A stretch of 64,000 nt of DNA, taken from BOG-908 sp963848205 (GTDB lineage: Bacteria; Pseudomonadota; Alphaproteobacteria; Acetobacterales; Acetobacteraceae). The position numbers were made by a program, and so were the translations under genes. The DNA is taken from positions 1,116,001 through 1,180,000 of the forward strand of contig CAWKCV010000003.1 of NCBI GenBank assembly GCA_963848205.1, written 5' to 3'. Shown here in pieces: positions 8,217 to 16,868 of the stretch (the first letter of the stretch is position 1; every line of letters begins with the position of its first letter). The notes under the pieces were generated by a model, which saw nothing but the letters and a program-made list of their open reading frames with translations, was not told where the DNA came from and did not search any database.

Positions 8217-9194
8217 GTGAAAGCGATCGTCTGCAACGAGTTCGGCCCTATCGAGAAACTGGCCTTGGAAGAGCGGCCGGACCCTACCGCCGGCGACGGC
8301 GAAATTCTGATAGAAATCCATGCCGCCGGGGTGAACTTCCCCGACGGGCTGATGGTGCGTGGCGAATATCAGGTCAAACCACCCCGACCCTTTACGCCTG
8401 GCAGCGAGGTCGCAGGCATCGTTCGCGGCGTGGGCGCCGGGGTTGACGGGTTCGCGCCGGGCGACCGCGTGGTCGCACTGCCCGGCATCGGCGGCTTCGC
8501 GGAAATGGTGACCGCCCAAGCCAACCGCACACTGCGCTTGCCGGACGGCATGGATTTCGAAACGGCGGCCGGCTTCATGCTGGTCTATGGCACGTCGCTG
8601 CATGGCCTGGCCGATTGCGGACGGCTGAAAGCGGGGGAAACCCTGCTGGTGCTTGGTGCCGCGGGCGGGGTTGGGCTGGCCGCAGTCGAGATCGGCCGTG
8701 CCATGGGTGCGCGCGTCATCGCCGCGGCGTCGAGCGAGGAAAAGCTCGCTTTGGCGCGCGAACATGGCGCCGAAATCGGCATCAATTACACGACCGCCGA
8801 CCTGAAATCCGAGCTGAAGCGCATCGCACCATCGGGTGTGGACGTGGTGTACGATCCAGTAGGCGGTGCATTGACGGAAGCAGCCGTGCGTGGCCTGGCG
8901 TGGGGCGGACGGCTGCTGGTCGTCGGGTTTGCGGCTGGCGAAATCCCGAAATTGCCGCTCAATTTGCTGCTGCTGCGCGAGGGCGAGGCCAAAGGCGTGT
9001 TCTGGGGCACATGGACGGCGCGCGAGCCGGACGCGCATGCCCGCGCGGTGCGCCGACTGTTCGACTGGTTCGCGGAGGGGGCGCTGAAACCTCACGTTTC
9101 GGGCGTATATCCGCTTGAGCAGACGGCCGACGCGCTGGCGCATGTGATGCAGCGGCGCGTGCAGGGAAAAGTGGTTTTGAGGCCGAGCAGGTAG
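8217..9194 (+). CDS. NADPH:quinone oxidoreductase family protein (zinc-less MDR)
   Basis: Medium-chain dehydrogenase/reductase of 325 residues in the quinone oxidoreductase branch. Motifs are AAGVNFPDGLMVRGEYQ, the GSEVAGIV turn, the cofactor-binding loop GAAGGVGLAAVEIG, and GGRLLVVGFAAGEIP. There are no structural zinc cysteines, as expected for this branch. The GTG start at 8217 (VKAIVCNEFG) is the family start and follows a GGGAGCG ribosome-binding site. It is divergent from the MBL-fold gene (144 bp between starts). Together with the acyl-CoA dehydrogenase downstream it suggests an oxidative catabolic locus; neighbours of this type often process CoA or enone intermediates (inference). Confidence 0.93.
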   Translation: MKAIVCNEFGPIEKLALEERPDPTAGDGEILIEIHAAGVNFPDGLMVRGEYQVKPPRPFTPGSEVAGIVRGVGAGVDGFAPGDRVVALPGIGGFAEMVTAQANRTLRLPDGMDFETAAGFMLVYGTSLHGLADCGRLKAGETLLVLGAAGGVGLAAVEIGRAMGARVIAAASSEEKLALAREHGAEIGINYTTADLKSELKRIAPSGVDVVYDPVGGALTEAAVRGLAWGGRLLVVGFAAGEIPKLPLNLLLLREGEAKGVFWGTWTAREPDAHARAVRRLFDWFAEGALKPHVSGVYPLEQTADALAHVMQRRVQGKVVLRPSR

Positions 9195-9200
9195 GAAGGC

Positions 9201-9255
9201 CTTCTTTTCTGAAGAAAAGAAGCAAACGTGCTTTGGTCCATTTTCACAAAAGGAC
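9201..9255. repeat. Composite hairpin repeat, short-spacer form
   Basis: Hairpin A is CTTCTTTTCTGAAGAAAAGAAG at 9201-9222, directly after the quinone oxidoreductase stop. It is followed with almost no spacer by a hairpin B variant, GTCCATTTTCACAAAAGGAC, at 9236-9255. The usual GCGACAGCGGA core is missing, so this is either a deleted copy or a primitive form. It sits upstream of the acyl-CoA dehydrogenase ribosome-binding site. Confidence 0.8.
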
Positions 9256-9290
9256 TGCTTCCTTCTCTCATCCAGCAAAGGTAAGCGAAT

Positions 9291-10493
9291 ATGGATTTCA
9301 CCTTTAACGACAAGACGCGCGAATACCAGGAACGCGTCAGCAGCTTCATGGACAAGCACGTCTATCCGAACGAGAAGCGCTTCCACGAAGAGGTCAACAC
9401 CGGCGACCGCTGGCAGCCCGTTCAGATGCTCGAGGAGCTTAAGCCATTGGCCCGCGAAGCTGGGCTGTGGAATTTGTTTCTGCCCGACTCGCATCGCGGC
9501 GCCGGGCTCAAGAACATCGAATACGCGCCGCTCGCCGAAATCATGGGCCGGGTCGAATGGGCATCCGAAGTGTTCAATTGCTCGGCTCCAGATACCGGCA
9601 ACATGGAAACGATCGAGCGCTACGGCTCGGACGCACACAAGCAGGAATGGCTGGAGCCGCTGCTCGAGGGCAAGATCCGCTCCGCGTTTGCGATGACGGA
9701 GCCGGCAGTCGCGTCATCCGATGCGACGAACATCGAAAGCACGATCGATCGCCAGGGCGACGAATATGTCATCAATGGCCGCAAATGGTGGACCAGCGGC
9801 GGCGGCGACCCGCGCTGCAAGATCATCATCTTCATGGGCAAGACCAATCCGAAGGCCGATCGGCATAGCCAGCAATCGATGATCCTGGTGCCGCGCGACA
9901 CGCCGGGCGTGGACATCATGCGGCCGCTCAGCGTGTTCGGCTACGACGATGCGCCGCACGGACATATGGAGGTCGATTTCCGCAACGTTCGCGTGCCTGT
10001 CAGTAATATTCTGCTGGGCGAAGGCCGCGGTTTCGAAATCGCGCAAGGGCGGCTTGGCCCGGGCCGCATCCACCATTGCATGCGTCTCGTCGGCAAGGCG
10101 GAACGCGCGCTCGAATCCATGTGCAAGCGCGCCAAGGCACGCGTGGCGTTCGGCAAGCCGGTCTCCGAGCAGACCGTAACCCTCGAGCGCATTGCCGAAG
10201 CACGCTGCATGATCGAGCAGGCTCGCCTGCTGACCCTGAAGGCGGCGCACATGATGGACACGGTGGGCAACAAAGCGGCACGGGCGGAGATCGCGATGAT
10301 CAAGGTCGTCGCCCCGAGCATGGCGTGTCAGGTGATCGATTGGGCGATGCAGGTGCATGGCGGCGGCGGCGTCAGCCAGGACTTCCACCTGGCCTACCAT
10401 TATGCCAGCAGCCGGACGCTGCGCTTTGCAGACGGACCGGACGAGGTTCATCGCAATCAGATCGGGCGATTGGAACTCGCGAAATACAACTAG
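9291..10493 (+). CDS. Acyl-CoA dehydrogenase family protein (ACAD10/11-like)
   Basis: FAD-dependent acyl-CoA dehydrogenase of 400 residues. It has the FAMTEPAVASSDATNIE substrate/FAD segment, the NGRKWWTSGGGDPR turn, the LGPGRIHHCMR helix, and a C-terminal RFADGPDEVHRNQIG segment typical of the ACAD10/11 and related long-chain group. The usual role is alpha,beta-dehydrogenation of acyl-CoA with electrons passed to ETF. ATG 9291 is the only sensible start; the weak ribosome-binding site is AAGGTAAG. It is separated from the oxidoreductase by a hairpin repeat. A strong stem-loop follows at 10519. Chain-length preference cannot be seen. Confidence 0.93.
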   Translation: MDFTFNDKTREYQERVSSFMDKHVYPNEKRFHEEVNTGDRWQPVQMLEELKPLAREAGLWNLFLPDSHRGAGLKNIEYAPLAEIMGRVEWASEVFNCSAPDTGNMETIERYGSDAHKQEWLEPLLEGKIRSAFAMTEPAVASSDATNIESTIDRQGDEYVINGRKWWTSGGGDPRCKIIIFMGKTNPKADRHSQQSMILVPRDTPGVDIMRPLSVFGYDDAPHGHMEVDFRNVRVPVSNILLGEGRGFEIAQGRLGPGRIHHCMRLVGKAERALESMCKRAKARVAFGKPVSEQTVTLERIAEARCMIEQARLLTLKAAHMMDTVGNKAARAEIAMIKVVAPSMACQVIDWAMQVHGGGGVSQDFHLAYHYASSRTLRFADGPDEVHRNQIGRLELAKYN

Positions 10494-10518
10494 GAACCGT
10501 ATGGAGGCTTGAGTCGGT

Positions 10519-10550
10519 GCGAGCAGCCGCCAGTGCTAACGGCTGCTCGC
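10519..10550 (+). terminator. Stem-loop after acyl-CoA dehydrogenase
   Basis: A perfect 11-bp inverted repeat, GCGAGCAGCCG and CGGCTGCTCGC, with a 10-base loop, 26 bases past the stop codon. There is no T tract behind it, so it may be an mRNA 3' end stabiliser or a factor-assisted terminator rather than a canonical intrinsic terminator. It does not match the hairpin repeat family of this window. Confidence 0.5.
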
Positions 10551-10659
10551 CTGCTGCCATGGTGTGGGATGCAGATACGACTTTTGCGCGAGGTGGTTTG
10601 GTTTGCACTAGGCTCACTCAACGCAGATGTCACTCCGCGCGGCCGTTTCGCACCGTCAT

Positions 10660-11230
10660 CAATCGCTTGGCTGCTTGTCAGGGACAGCCAACCTGACGAT
10701 CCGGAGCGCCTGGTCTTCATCGATGAGACCGGTGCTTCCACAAAAATGGCGCGTATGCGCGGGCGTGCCAAAGTGGCGAGCGTTGTCGTGCACCCATTCC
10801 GCACGGCCATTGGAAGACCACCACGTTCACCGGCGCGCTGCGGCTGCGCGGCATGACCGCGCCCATGGTGCTGGACGGCCCGATGAACGGTGATGCTTTC
10901 CGCGCCTACATCGAACAGGTTTTGGTGCCCACACTGGCGCCTGGCGACGTGGTCATCATGGACAATCTACCAGCCCACCGCGCCACTTGCATCCGCGAAG
11001 CCATCGAGGCCGCAGGCGCGCGCTTGCGCTACCTGCCGCCCTACTCGCCCGACTTCAATCCGATCGAGAATGCCTTCTCCAAGCTCAAAGCCCTGCTGCG
11101 TAAAGCCGCCGCGAGGACCATCGACGGCTTGTGGGATACCATCCGTGACGCCCTCCCACAGTTTACACCAGCAGAGTGCGCCAACTACTTCACCGCAGCT
11201 GGATATGAGCCGGATTGATCGGAATTGCTC
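10660..11230 (+). mobile_element. IS630-family insertion sequence remnant (3' part)
   Basis: Only the catalytic half of an IS630/Tc1-type transposase is left. The first Asp motif LVFIDETGAS lies in one frame (about 10707-10740). The rest lies in a second frame ending at 11218 and contains GPMNGDAFRAYIEQVLVP, VIMDNLPAH (second Asp) and PPYSPDFNPIENAF (third acidic residue). The two frames join by a -1 shift near 10770. This looks like damage, because no canonical slippery heptamer is present, although programmed frameshifting occurs in some relatives. The ~120-residue N-terminal helix-turn-helix is missing. The right end is GATCGGAATTGCTC followed by a TA, as expected for insertion at TA/CTAG. 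I cannot find the matching left end. Confidence 0.85.
10853..11218 (+). pseudogene. IS630-type transposase, C-terminal DDE fragment
   Basis: The 121-residue open frame starting MTAPMVLDGPMNG is the C-terminal portion of the DDE_3 transposase domain. It includes VVIMDNLPAHRA and the RYLPPYSPDFNPIENAFSKL motif, and ends GYEPD. By itself it lacks the first catalytic Asp and the DNA-binding domain, so it cannot be active. The preceding piece in a different frame (around 10690-10770) supplies the first Asp motif. Read on the opposite strand this region is open and forms the tail of the speE frame. Confidence 0.85.
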
Positions 11231-12085
11231 TAGTGCGCGTGCGATGTAGGGCGGCAGCGTGAAGCTGCCCACGTGGATCTCCGGCGACCAATAGAGTGAA
11301 TCGGTCTGGAGTGCCGTCGATTGTGCACGCTCGCGAATGATGGCCAATGACGCAGGCCGATAGTTCGCGTGCTTGGACGCGATGCCCAACGCCATGAATC
11401 CGCCCACGTAGGTCGGCACGGCCGCGATGTAGGCGGAGACATAGGGAAAAAATCGGCGGCGACGTGCGCTCGTCTCCCGCAACTCCTCGGATTGCATGAA
11501 AGGCACGCCGCACTGGTTAACAATCAACCCATGCTCGGTCAAAACGCGTGCACAATTTCGATAAAAATCGTCGCTGAACAGCACCTCCCCCACACCTGCC
11601 GGATCAGTGCTGTCCACAATGATGACATCGAAACTCGCCGCTTCCGCATCGCCCACGTAAGCAATGCCGTCGCCGACCACGATCGTCGCCCGAGGGTCCG
11701 TCCATGCGTCGCCGCCGATTTCCGGCAGGAACTCGCGAGCCAAGCGCAAGACCTCGCCATCAATCTCGACCATCACGGCTTCCGTCACGGTCGGATGCAT
11801 CAACACGCGTCGCAACACACCCCCATCACCGGCGCCGATAATCAATATGCGCTTGGCGCTGCCATGTTCCAGCAACGGAACGTGACCAAGCATTTCCTGG
11901 TAAGCGAACTCGTCGCGTTCGGTTATCTGAACACAGCCGTCTAACACCATGACCCTGCCATGCGAGCGGCTTTCGAAGATGACGATGTCCTGAAAGGCGC
12001 TTCGAACATGGGCCAACATGCTTTTGACGAGAAAGCGCTGGCCCCATTCAGAGTACAAACTCTCGTTCAACCAATCGTCAGCCAT
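10967..12085 (-). CDS. speE: Spermidine synthase, C-terminus fused to IS630 antisense
   Basis: Polyamine aminopropyltransferase that makes spermidine from putrescine and decarboxylated S-adenosylmethionine. Motifs are RVMVLDGCVQITERDEFAY, the cofactor loop IGAGDGGVLRRVL, and the signature DSTDPAGVGEVLFSDDFY. The true enzyme ends near ...SFTLPPYIARAL (about residue 285), where the native sequence meets the IS630 right end at 11231. After that point the frame runs about 85 residues antisense through the transposase to a stop at 10967, for 372 residues in total. Relatives are about 285-290 residues, so catalysis is probably intact while the last few residues are lost and an alien tail added. The ATG at 12085 is chosen; an ATG three codons upstream is possible. 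It follows speD. Confidence 0.85.
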   Translation of the reverse strand: MADDWLNESLYSEWGQRFLVKSMLAHVRSAFQDIVIFESRSHGRVMVLDGCVQITERDEFAYQEMLGHVPLLEHGSAKRILIIGAGDGGVLRRVLMHPTVTEAVMVEIDGEVLRLAREFLPEIGGDAWTDPRATIVVGDGIAYVGDAEAASFDVIIVDSTDPAGVGEVLFSDDFYRNCARVLTEHGLIVNQCGVPFMQSEELRETSARRRRFFPYVSAYIAAVPTYVGGFMALGIASKHANYRPASLAIIRERAQSTALQTDSLYWSPEIHVGSFTLPPYIARALEQFRSIRLISSCGEVVGALCWCKLWEGVTDGIPQAVDGPRGGFTQQGFELGEGILDRIEVGRVGRQVAQARACGLDGFADASGAVGW

Positions 12086-12251
12086 GACGGACATGCCGAA
12101 AAGGCCCCGAAAAGAGGTTCGGACGTTTAGATTTTGGGAGAGGCGAGACGCGATGAAAAATGTTCATTGGCATCGGACGCTGTCAGCAGACGTGATCACC
12201 GATTGACTGGAACTTTCCCTATCGACCGGGGATCGCCTGCCGCCGTTTGTC

Positions 12252-12719
12252 TTACTTCACCCGCCCGCGTCTCTGCTCGTCCACATCCGTGCGATGCGGC
12301 TGAAACGCAGCCTCAATGACTGGAATGGCACGACGTGGGTCGCACGCGCCGCACATGAAAATGTCGATCGCGGCAAAATCCCGCTCTGGCCAAGTATGGA
12401 TCGAGATATGACTCTCTGCCAACACAACCACCCCGGATACGCCACCATTCGGCGTGAAGTGATGGAAGTGACTGTGAAGGATTGTCGCCCCCGCCGTGAC
12501 GGCCGCTTCCCGAAGCGCCCGATCGATATGATCAGGCTGATCGAGGTTGCGCGCACCCCAGAGATCAATGAGAAGATGCGTGCCGGCAAATCTCATGCCG
12601 TCCCTCTCCACGAAATAGTCCAGCCTCTCTTCCCCTTCGACGATGGAAACAGAGTTAACTTGAGTCTGGCAATCGCTCGGGAGTTCCGAGACCATCCCCA
12701 GCTGAGCAAGTGCGTTCAT
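12252..12719 (-). CDS. speD: S-adenosylmethionine decarboxylase proenzyme
   Basis: Pyruvoyl-dependent AdoMet decarboxylase, which supplies the aminopropyl donor for SpeE. The 155 residues match the short bacterial class. The self-cleavage site is visible in VVLAESHISIHTWPE, where cleavage before Ser generates the pyruvoyl group. The partner motif MCGACDP carries the conserved Cys, and ATILHSHFHHF lies between. ATG 12719 follows GGGGGTAC. It lies 166 bp upstream of speE on the same strand, so the two form the spermidine pathway unit. It lies downstream of the motor operon in the same direction, but with about 150 bp between, so co-transcription is uncertain. Confidence 0.95.
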   Translation of the reverse strand: MNALAQLGMVSELPSDCQTQVNSVSIVEGEERLDYFVERDGMRFAGTHLLIDLWGARNLDQPDHIDRALREAAVTAGATILHSHFHHFTPNGGVSGVVVLAESHISIHTWPERDFAAIDIFMCGACDPRRAIPVIEAAFQPHRTDVDEQRRGRVK

Positions 12720-12868
12720 CACGTACCCCCAAACCAGCAGATGACCTGTTGGGCTTTCGCCCCCTTGGGCCGGGAGGCGTGAGATAGGGCTCGCACCCTC
12801 ACTGTGCAAGCTAAATATTCAAGACAGAGCGCTTCGCTGAGCGGCAGAGCAACTCCAACAGCCCCTTT

Positions 12869-15841
12869 TCATCGTGCATTGGGGAGCGCCAACGAAGCGG
12901 GAAGAGCCTGCAGCTGAGCAAGTTCGCGATCCGCACGGCCGAGATCGGCTACGTTGCTGACCGGTTCCGCAGTCAAAACATCGAACAGGCCGGCGTCCGG
13001 CTGACCTGCAAAAAGCCTGGTGTAGCCGGCGCGCCAGAGGCGGAGGGCGGCGAGATTGCCTGTTTCTGCATCATCGCGAACCGCTCGAAGAATGACGTCT
13101 CGCTGCGATGAAGCTGGCGTTGATGTGAAGCCCCGGCTTTTTGCGATAGTCGAGAGAGCGCGAGACGCACTGGCATAATCTTTAACTGTCTCATCGATCG
13201 AAGCCACAAGAAGCAACGCCTCTTGCCCATTAAATCCCGACAGCAAACTCAGGGCATCCTGAGGATGGCCGCTTTTGGCGAGGAGACTAGCCTTCAAAAC
13301 AGCTCGCCGCTCCCGTGTAACCTCATCGGTGGGCGCCTGACCGGTTGCCTCCAACACCCCTATTGCCTCCTCACACGCGCCACGATCGGCAATCAGCCCC
13401 GCAAGACGCAAGCCCAAGCCCGATGCGGCTGCACTGCTCCCTGCATGGTCCAGTAAACGATGCAGGATGGGCTCGGCACGCTCCGGCAAGTCGAGAGACA
13501 GCAGGCGATCGGCTAAAAGCGGGGCAAGCAGAACGTCAGCATCGTTAGAGCCAAGTAGCTTTGAAGCCGAATTTGCGAGCGCAAACACATCGAGTGCAGA
13601 CATGCGCGCCGGTCCGCTGCCATGCAACAAATCACCAACGATGCTCAATTGTGCCGCACGAGTTTGCGCATGAAGGTCGGGGTATAGTGCGTCGGTCTCT
13701 TCCAAAAGAGCCAACGCCGCACGCCAATCGCCTGATTGGGCGTGCAGTTCTGCAGCACGAAGTCGGATATTGGCCTCGCGCGCCCCACCTCGCCAGCCGT
13801 AAATTTGCTTATCCAATTGCGCTGCCGCGACTGCTGGGGTGACCACATGGTGAGCCAGACGCTCCTCCGTTGCGGCTTGCTGCGCCTGAGCGCGCACCCA
13901 TCGGTCCCGTCCCGCTCCGAGCTGATCGAGGAGCGTCAAGCTACGTGAAATTTGACCATGCCGGTCCATCTCGGCTGCGCGTATCAGATCCAGCGCCGGG
14001 ATATCGTCCTCTACATCGGCCAAAAGCTTTGTCAGAGCTGCGTCCTGCCCGCCTTGTTGAAGCACGCTGGCGACAGTCGGGAGCAACGCGCGTCTAAGAG
14101 CCGCTGGATAGTCCATCAGCAAGCGCCAGCGTGGTGCAATCAGCGCAGCGGCCGCAGGCCGGTCAGCGTCGCTCGACCAGATTGCTCGCCACAAAGTCGT
14201 TTCGTCACTGTCACCCAGAGACGATGTGTCCATACGTGGCAACGATGGGGGCTCGCCTCCCGCCCTGCCAACGAGCCAGGAAGCGATCGCCGCCAGCCCT
14301 TTAAGATCTCCATTCTTCAAGCTCGAAGGGTCGTCGGTGCTTGCCACGCGGAGCACTGCAAGCGCTTCGGAATCCAAACCGCCAGCCAGCATAGCTTGGG
14401 CCACGCGCAGCCTCGGACCTAGGCGATCGCTACGCGGGGCACGCGCTGCGTCGCGCAAAGCCTCGTCCAAGCGTCGTCGCAGAACGGCGGAGGAAAGCGC
14501 CGGAAAATCAAAGCGCCGAGTCATTTCACGGCCATCTGGGCGGAGTGCCGCGCCGACATTTTGCCATACGAAATTCAACGCAGGTGGATCCACGGCATCG
14601 AGAGTAAAGCCGCTTTGAGACACGTGCAGCCGCACACGATCGGACGCAGGCGCAATCACCACGCCCTGCCAACTAGGCAGCATGGTGAACTCGGACGTCT
14701 GCCGAGAGGTTGAAAGACCGACATGCGCACATCGCTCGGTACCAACCAACAGACGCTCACCGGTCGCTTCGTCGTCAATTGTCACGACATTGCCGGGGCA
14801 AACCGTAGAGACATCTAACTCGCCGTGATTGGCATGGCCAACATCCCTAGCAGCAAGTAGAACAGGAGTAGTGGCTAAGGTGAGAACCCATCCTTCGCCG
14901 CTACGCGTCAACTGTGGCCACGTGTTCATTGGTGGACGAAATTGAATTACCGCGGCATTGGGGAGCAAACGCTCAACTACGCCACCGAAATTCGGATCGT
15001 CCTTCAGCGCTGTCAGATCGAGCGCGACGGGTGCATCAAAGACAACATGTATTTGCCCCGATCGCGTGAACCCAGCGGACGCAGCTGAGACAGGCAGGGA
15101 AACGGACAAGCCGGACAACCCGCTCGGCGCTGCTACGATAACTACCGCAGGGGTAGCAAGGGAAGCCGTTGTCTTGTGCTCCAACATGCCAGGCTCCACC
15201 ATGCCAGGCTGCAACGGAGACGCTGACGGACTGATCTGGCGCTGAGGAGCGGTTAAAAGAGGTAGAACGGCTGACTGCGTCGTTTTACGAGACTGCGGCG
15301 CGTCCGGCTCGTGACCGGCAGAGGGAAAGCTAGCCTGCTCAGACGGGGCACTCGCTGGAGCAGCCGCTATCGCGGCGACGCGAACCGGCACGAACTGCCC
15401 GGCAGATAAGCTCGTCTCCCCACCGTCAACGTCGATCCACATGCGCGTAGCCCACCGGTGTAGACGGGTGTGCGCCCCTGGTGCGAGCTGTATGCTTGCC
15501 CGGCCCGCTTGGGACGCGAAGCCTTTTATCCATTGGCCAAAGTGCCCGACCGCAGTCGCGTCCGAGACTGCCGGTCGAGCTGCCGCAATGGTTGTCGAAC
15601 CTGGCCACGTCAGCAGGAGGGTGTCTCCCTGCTGGGAAACAACGAGTCCGGCATCGCTTTTTAGCCACACGACCATTCGGTCGACATGGCCATGCCTGAC
15701 TTCGTCAACGTTTACTGACGCTAAGAGTGGGGATGCAACCGAGGTGACTTTCGCCAAGGCATTCATTGCTCCGCCGGAGGCAAAGATGCCGAACACCAGA
15801 GTGCTCGCAGCAAGTTTCGTCAGTTGGTCGAGCCCATGCAT
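12869..15841 (-). CDS. Large exported repeat (TPR-like) protein of the flagellar motor operon
   Basis: 990-residue protein with a signal peptide (KLAASTLVFGIFASGGAMNA, cleavage around ALA/K, residue 31). Residues ~35-150 look beta-rich, with DRMVVWLKSDAGLVVSQ and RASIQLAPGAHTRLHRWA, resembling AMIN-like modules. A Ser/Pro/Gln-rich linker follows (~165-230), then a second beta region (QIHVVFDAPVALDLTALKDD; GWVLTLATTPV). From ~480 to the end it is helical and Ala/Leu/Arg-rich with TPR-like helix pairs (for example GDWRAALALLEETDALYPDL; LAKSGHPQDALSLLSGF). No enzymatic motif is seen. It is the last gene of motB-motA-fliL-fliM-DUF6468-motE-cheY-cheZ and begins right after the cheZ stop. I infer a periplasmic scaffold around the stator or rotor, comparable in role, not proven homologous, to MotC or PflA. 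Confidence 0.7.
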   Translation of the reverse strand: MHGLDQLTKLAASTLVFGIFASGGAMNALAKVTSVASPLLASVNVDEVRHGHVDRMVVWLKSDAGLVVSQQGDTLLLTWPGSTTIAAARPAVSDATAVGHFGQWIKGFASQAGRASIQLAPGAHTRLHRWATRMWIDVDGGETSLSAGQFVPVRVAAIAAAPASAPSEQASFPSAGHEPDAPQSRKTTQSAVLPLLTAPQRQISPSASPLQPGMVEPGMLEHKTTASLATPAVVIVAAPSGLSGLSVSLPVSAASAGFTRSGQIHVVFDAPVALDLTALKDDPNFGGVVERLLPNAAVIQFRPPMNTWPQLTRSGEGWVLTLATTPVLLAARDVGHANHGELDVSTVCPGNVVTIDDEATGERLLVGTERCAHVGLSTSRQTSEFTMLPSWQGVVIAPASDRVRLHVSQSGFTLDAVDPPALNFVWQNVGAALRPDGREMTRRFDFPALSSAVLRRRLDEALRDAARAPRSDRLGPRLRVAQAMLAGGLDSEALAVLRVASTDDPSSLKNGDLKGLAAIASWLVGRAGGEPPSLPRMDTSSLGDSDETTLWRAIWSSDADRPAAAALIAPRWRLLMDYPAALRRALLPTVASVLQQGGQDAALTKLLADVEDDIPALDLIRAAEMDRHGQISRSLTLLDQLGAGRDRWVRAQAQQAATEERLAHHVVTPAVAAAQLDKQIYGWRGGAREANIRLRAAELHAQSGDWRAALALLEETDALYPDLHAQTRAAQLSIVGDLLHGSGPARMSALDVFALANSASKLLGSNDADVLLAPLLADRLLSLDLPERAEPILHRLLDHAGSSAAASGLGLRLAGLIADRGACEEAIGVLEATGQAPTDEVTRERRAVLKASLLAKSGHPQDALSLLSGFNGQEALLLVASIDETVKDYASASRALSTIAKSRGFTSTPASSQRDVILRAVRDDAETGNLAALRLWRAGYTRLFAGQPDAGLFDVLTAEPVSNVADLGRADRELAQLQALPASLALPNAR

Positions 15842-16474
15842 TCAGTCAAAGCTCGCAAGCAGTGCGTCAATATCGGATTGATGCATGGCATTTACCGGAA
15901 GTTGCGGTCCATTCAACAACTCCGTTGCTTGCTTATCACCTACCTTGGAGCGCGAAAGGGCGGCCACCATACTCTGGGGGGCAAACACCTCGATCATATG
16001 AGCAACCTTGTGCTCGATAGCATGGAGAACAGAGACCACTTTTGTGATTCGCTGTCCGGTAATGTCCTGAAAGCTGCACGCTTCATAGATACGCGTAACG
16101 CAATCCTGGAGCTTTTGAGAGTTTTCAGCCGGAATACGCTGCATCACCTCTTCCATCTGTTCGCAACATTCCAAGATGCTGTCGGTCGCAGCAGCCGTGT
16201 GATCCACAATCGCGTCGAGTTCATCGGTAGCGGACGGGATATGGCTCGCAGTGATGTCGTCGGCACCCATTGCCGCAATCTCGGCGCGTGCCGCGGCCAG
16301 TGTTTCAGCGAGATCTTCGATTTCCTTCAGCATCAGAGCTTCGCTCTGGCTTAGTTCACCGCGAATCGTGCCTAAAGAGGCTAGCAAAACATCGGATTGC
16401 AACTCTGTCTCCTGGAATTGATATTGTTGGGCTAGTTGCCGCAATCGATGAGGGAAGTCAGTCGGATCAGGCAT
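15842..16474 (-). CDS. cheZ: Chemotaxis protein phosphatase CheZ
   Basis: CheZ dephosphorylates CheY-P. The 210-residue protein is almost wholly helical. The active-site helix is EACSFQDITGQRITKVV, with the conserved Asp and Gln four residues apart. The C-terminal HQSDIDALLASFD is the CheY-binding amphipathic helix. The ATG at 16474 gives an 8-bp overlap with the cheY stop, so synthesis of both is coupled. The larger frame start upstream lies within cheY and is rejected. CheZ is patchy in Alphaproteobacteria, and its presence beside cheY inside a motor operon makes a dedicated signal-termination module likely. Confidence 0.92.
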   Translation of the reverse strand: MPDPTDFPHRLRQLAQQYQFQETELQSDVLLASLGTIRGELSQSEALMLKEIEDLAETLAAARAEIAAMGADDITASHIPSATDELDAIVDHTAAATDSILECCEQMEEVMQRIPAENSQKLQDCVTRIYEACSFQDITGQRITKVVSVLHAIEHKVAHMIEVFAPQSMVAALSRSKVGDKQATELLNGPQLPVNAMHQSDIDALLASFD

Positions 16475-16853
16475 GCGACAAAACCTTTTCGATCTTCTCA
16501 CGCAGAGTTTCTGCATTGAAAGGCTTTACGATATAGTTTGAAACTCCCGCCTGTTTTGCTGCGACGACGTTTTCGGTCTTGCTCTCGGCGGTGATCATGA
16601 TGAAGGGAAGGCTTTTCAACCTACTATCCTGCCTAACCTCCTGCAGCAGCTCTAAACCAGTCATGGGTTGCATGTTCCAGTCGCTGATCACCAGACCATA
16701 ATTGCCACAACGCAGCTTGCTTAATGCTTCCGCGCCATCTGAGGCTTCGTCGACATTATTGAACTCGATCTGCTTCAAAAGATTTCTGATGATGCGCAGC
16801 ATCGTCTTGTAATCATCAACAATCAGCACGTTCATCGACTTGTCCATAGGCAT
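16467..16853 (-). CDS. cheY: CheY-type single-domain response regulator
   Basis: Single receiver domain of 128 residues: acidic pocket in VLIVDDYKTML, phosphoacceptor Asp in GLVISDWNMQPMTGLELL, Thr in FIMITAESK, and Lys in NYIVKPFNAETL. The aspartate-tryptophan-asparagine context is typical of motor-binding CheY proteins. It presumably binds FliM or FliN when phosphorylated; the kinase CheA is not in this window. It overlaps cheZ by 8 bp and lies 15 bp behind motE. The start at 16853 (MPMDKSMN) is used; a second ATG six bases downstream is possible. Confidence 0.93.
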   Translation of the reverse strand: MPMDKSMNVLIVDDYKTMLRIIRNLLKQIEFNNVDEASDGAEALSKLRCGNYGLVISDWNMQPMTGLELLQEVRQDSRLKSLPFIMITAESKTENVVAAKQAGVSNYIVKPFNAETLREKIEKVLSHA

Positions 16854-16868
16854 CTAGAAATCGTCCTT

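Noticed and set aside
7221..9638. 805-residue minus-strand ORF suggesting a fusion with the metallo-hydrolase
   Set aside because: Only the part from 8072 down encodes a recognisable protein. The rest is antisense to the quinone oxidoreductase and acyl-CoA dehydrogenase genes.
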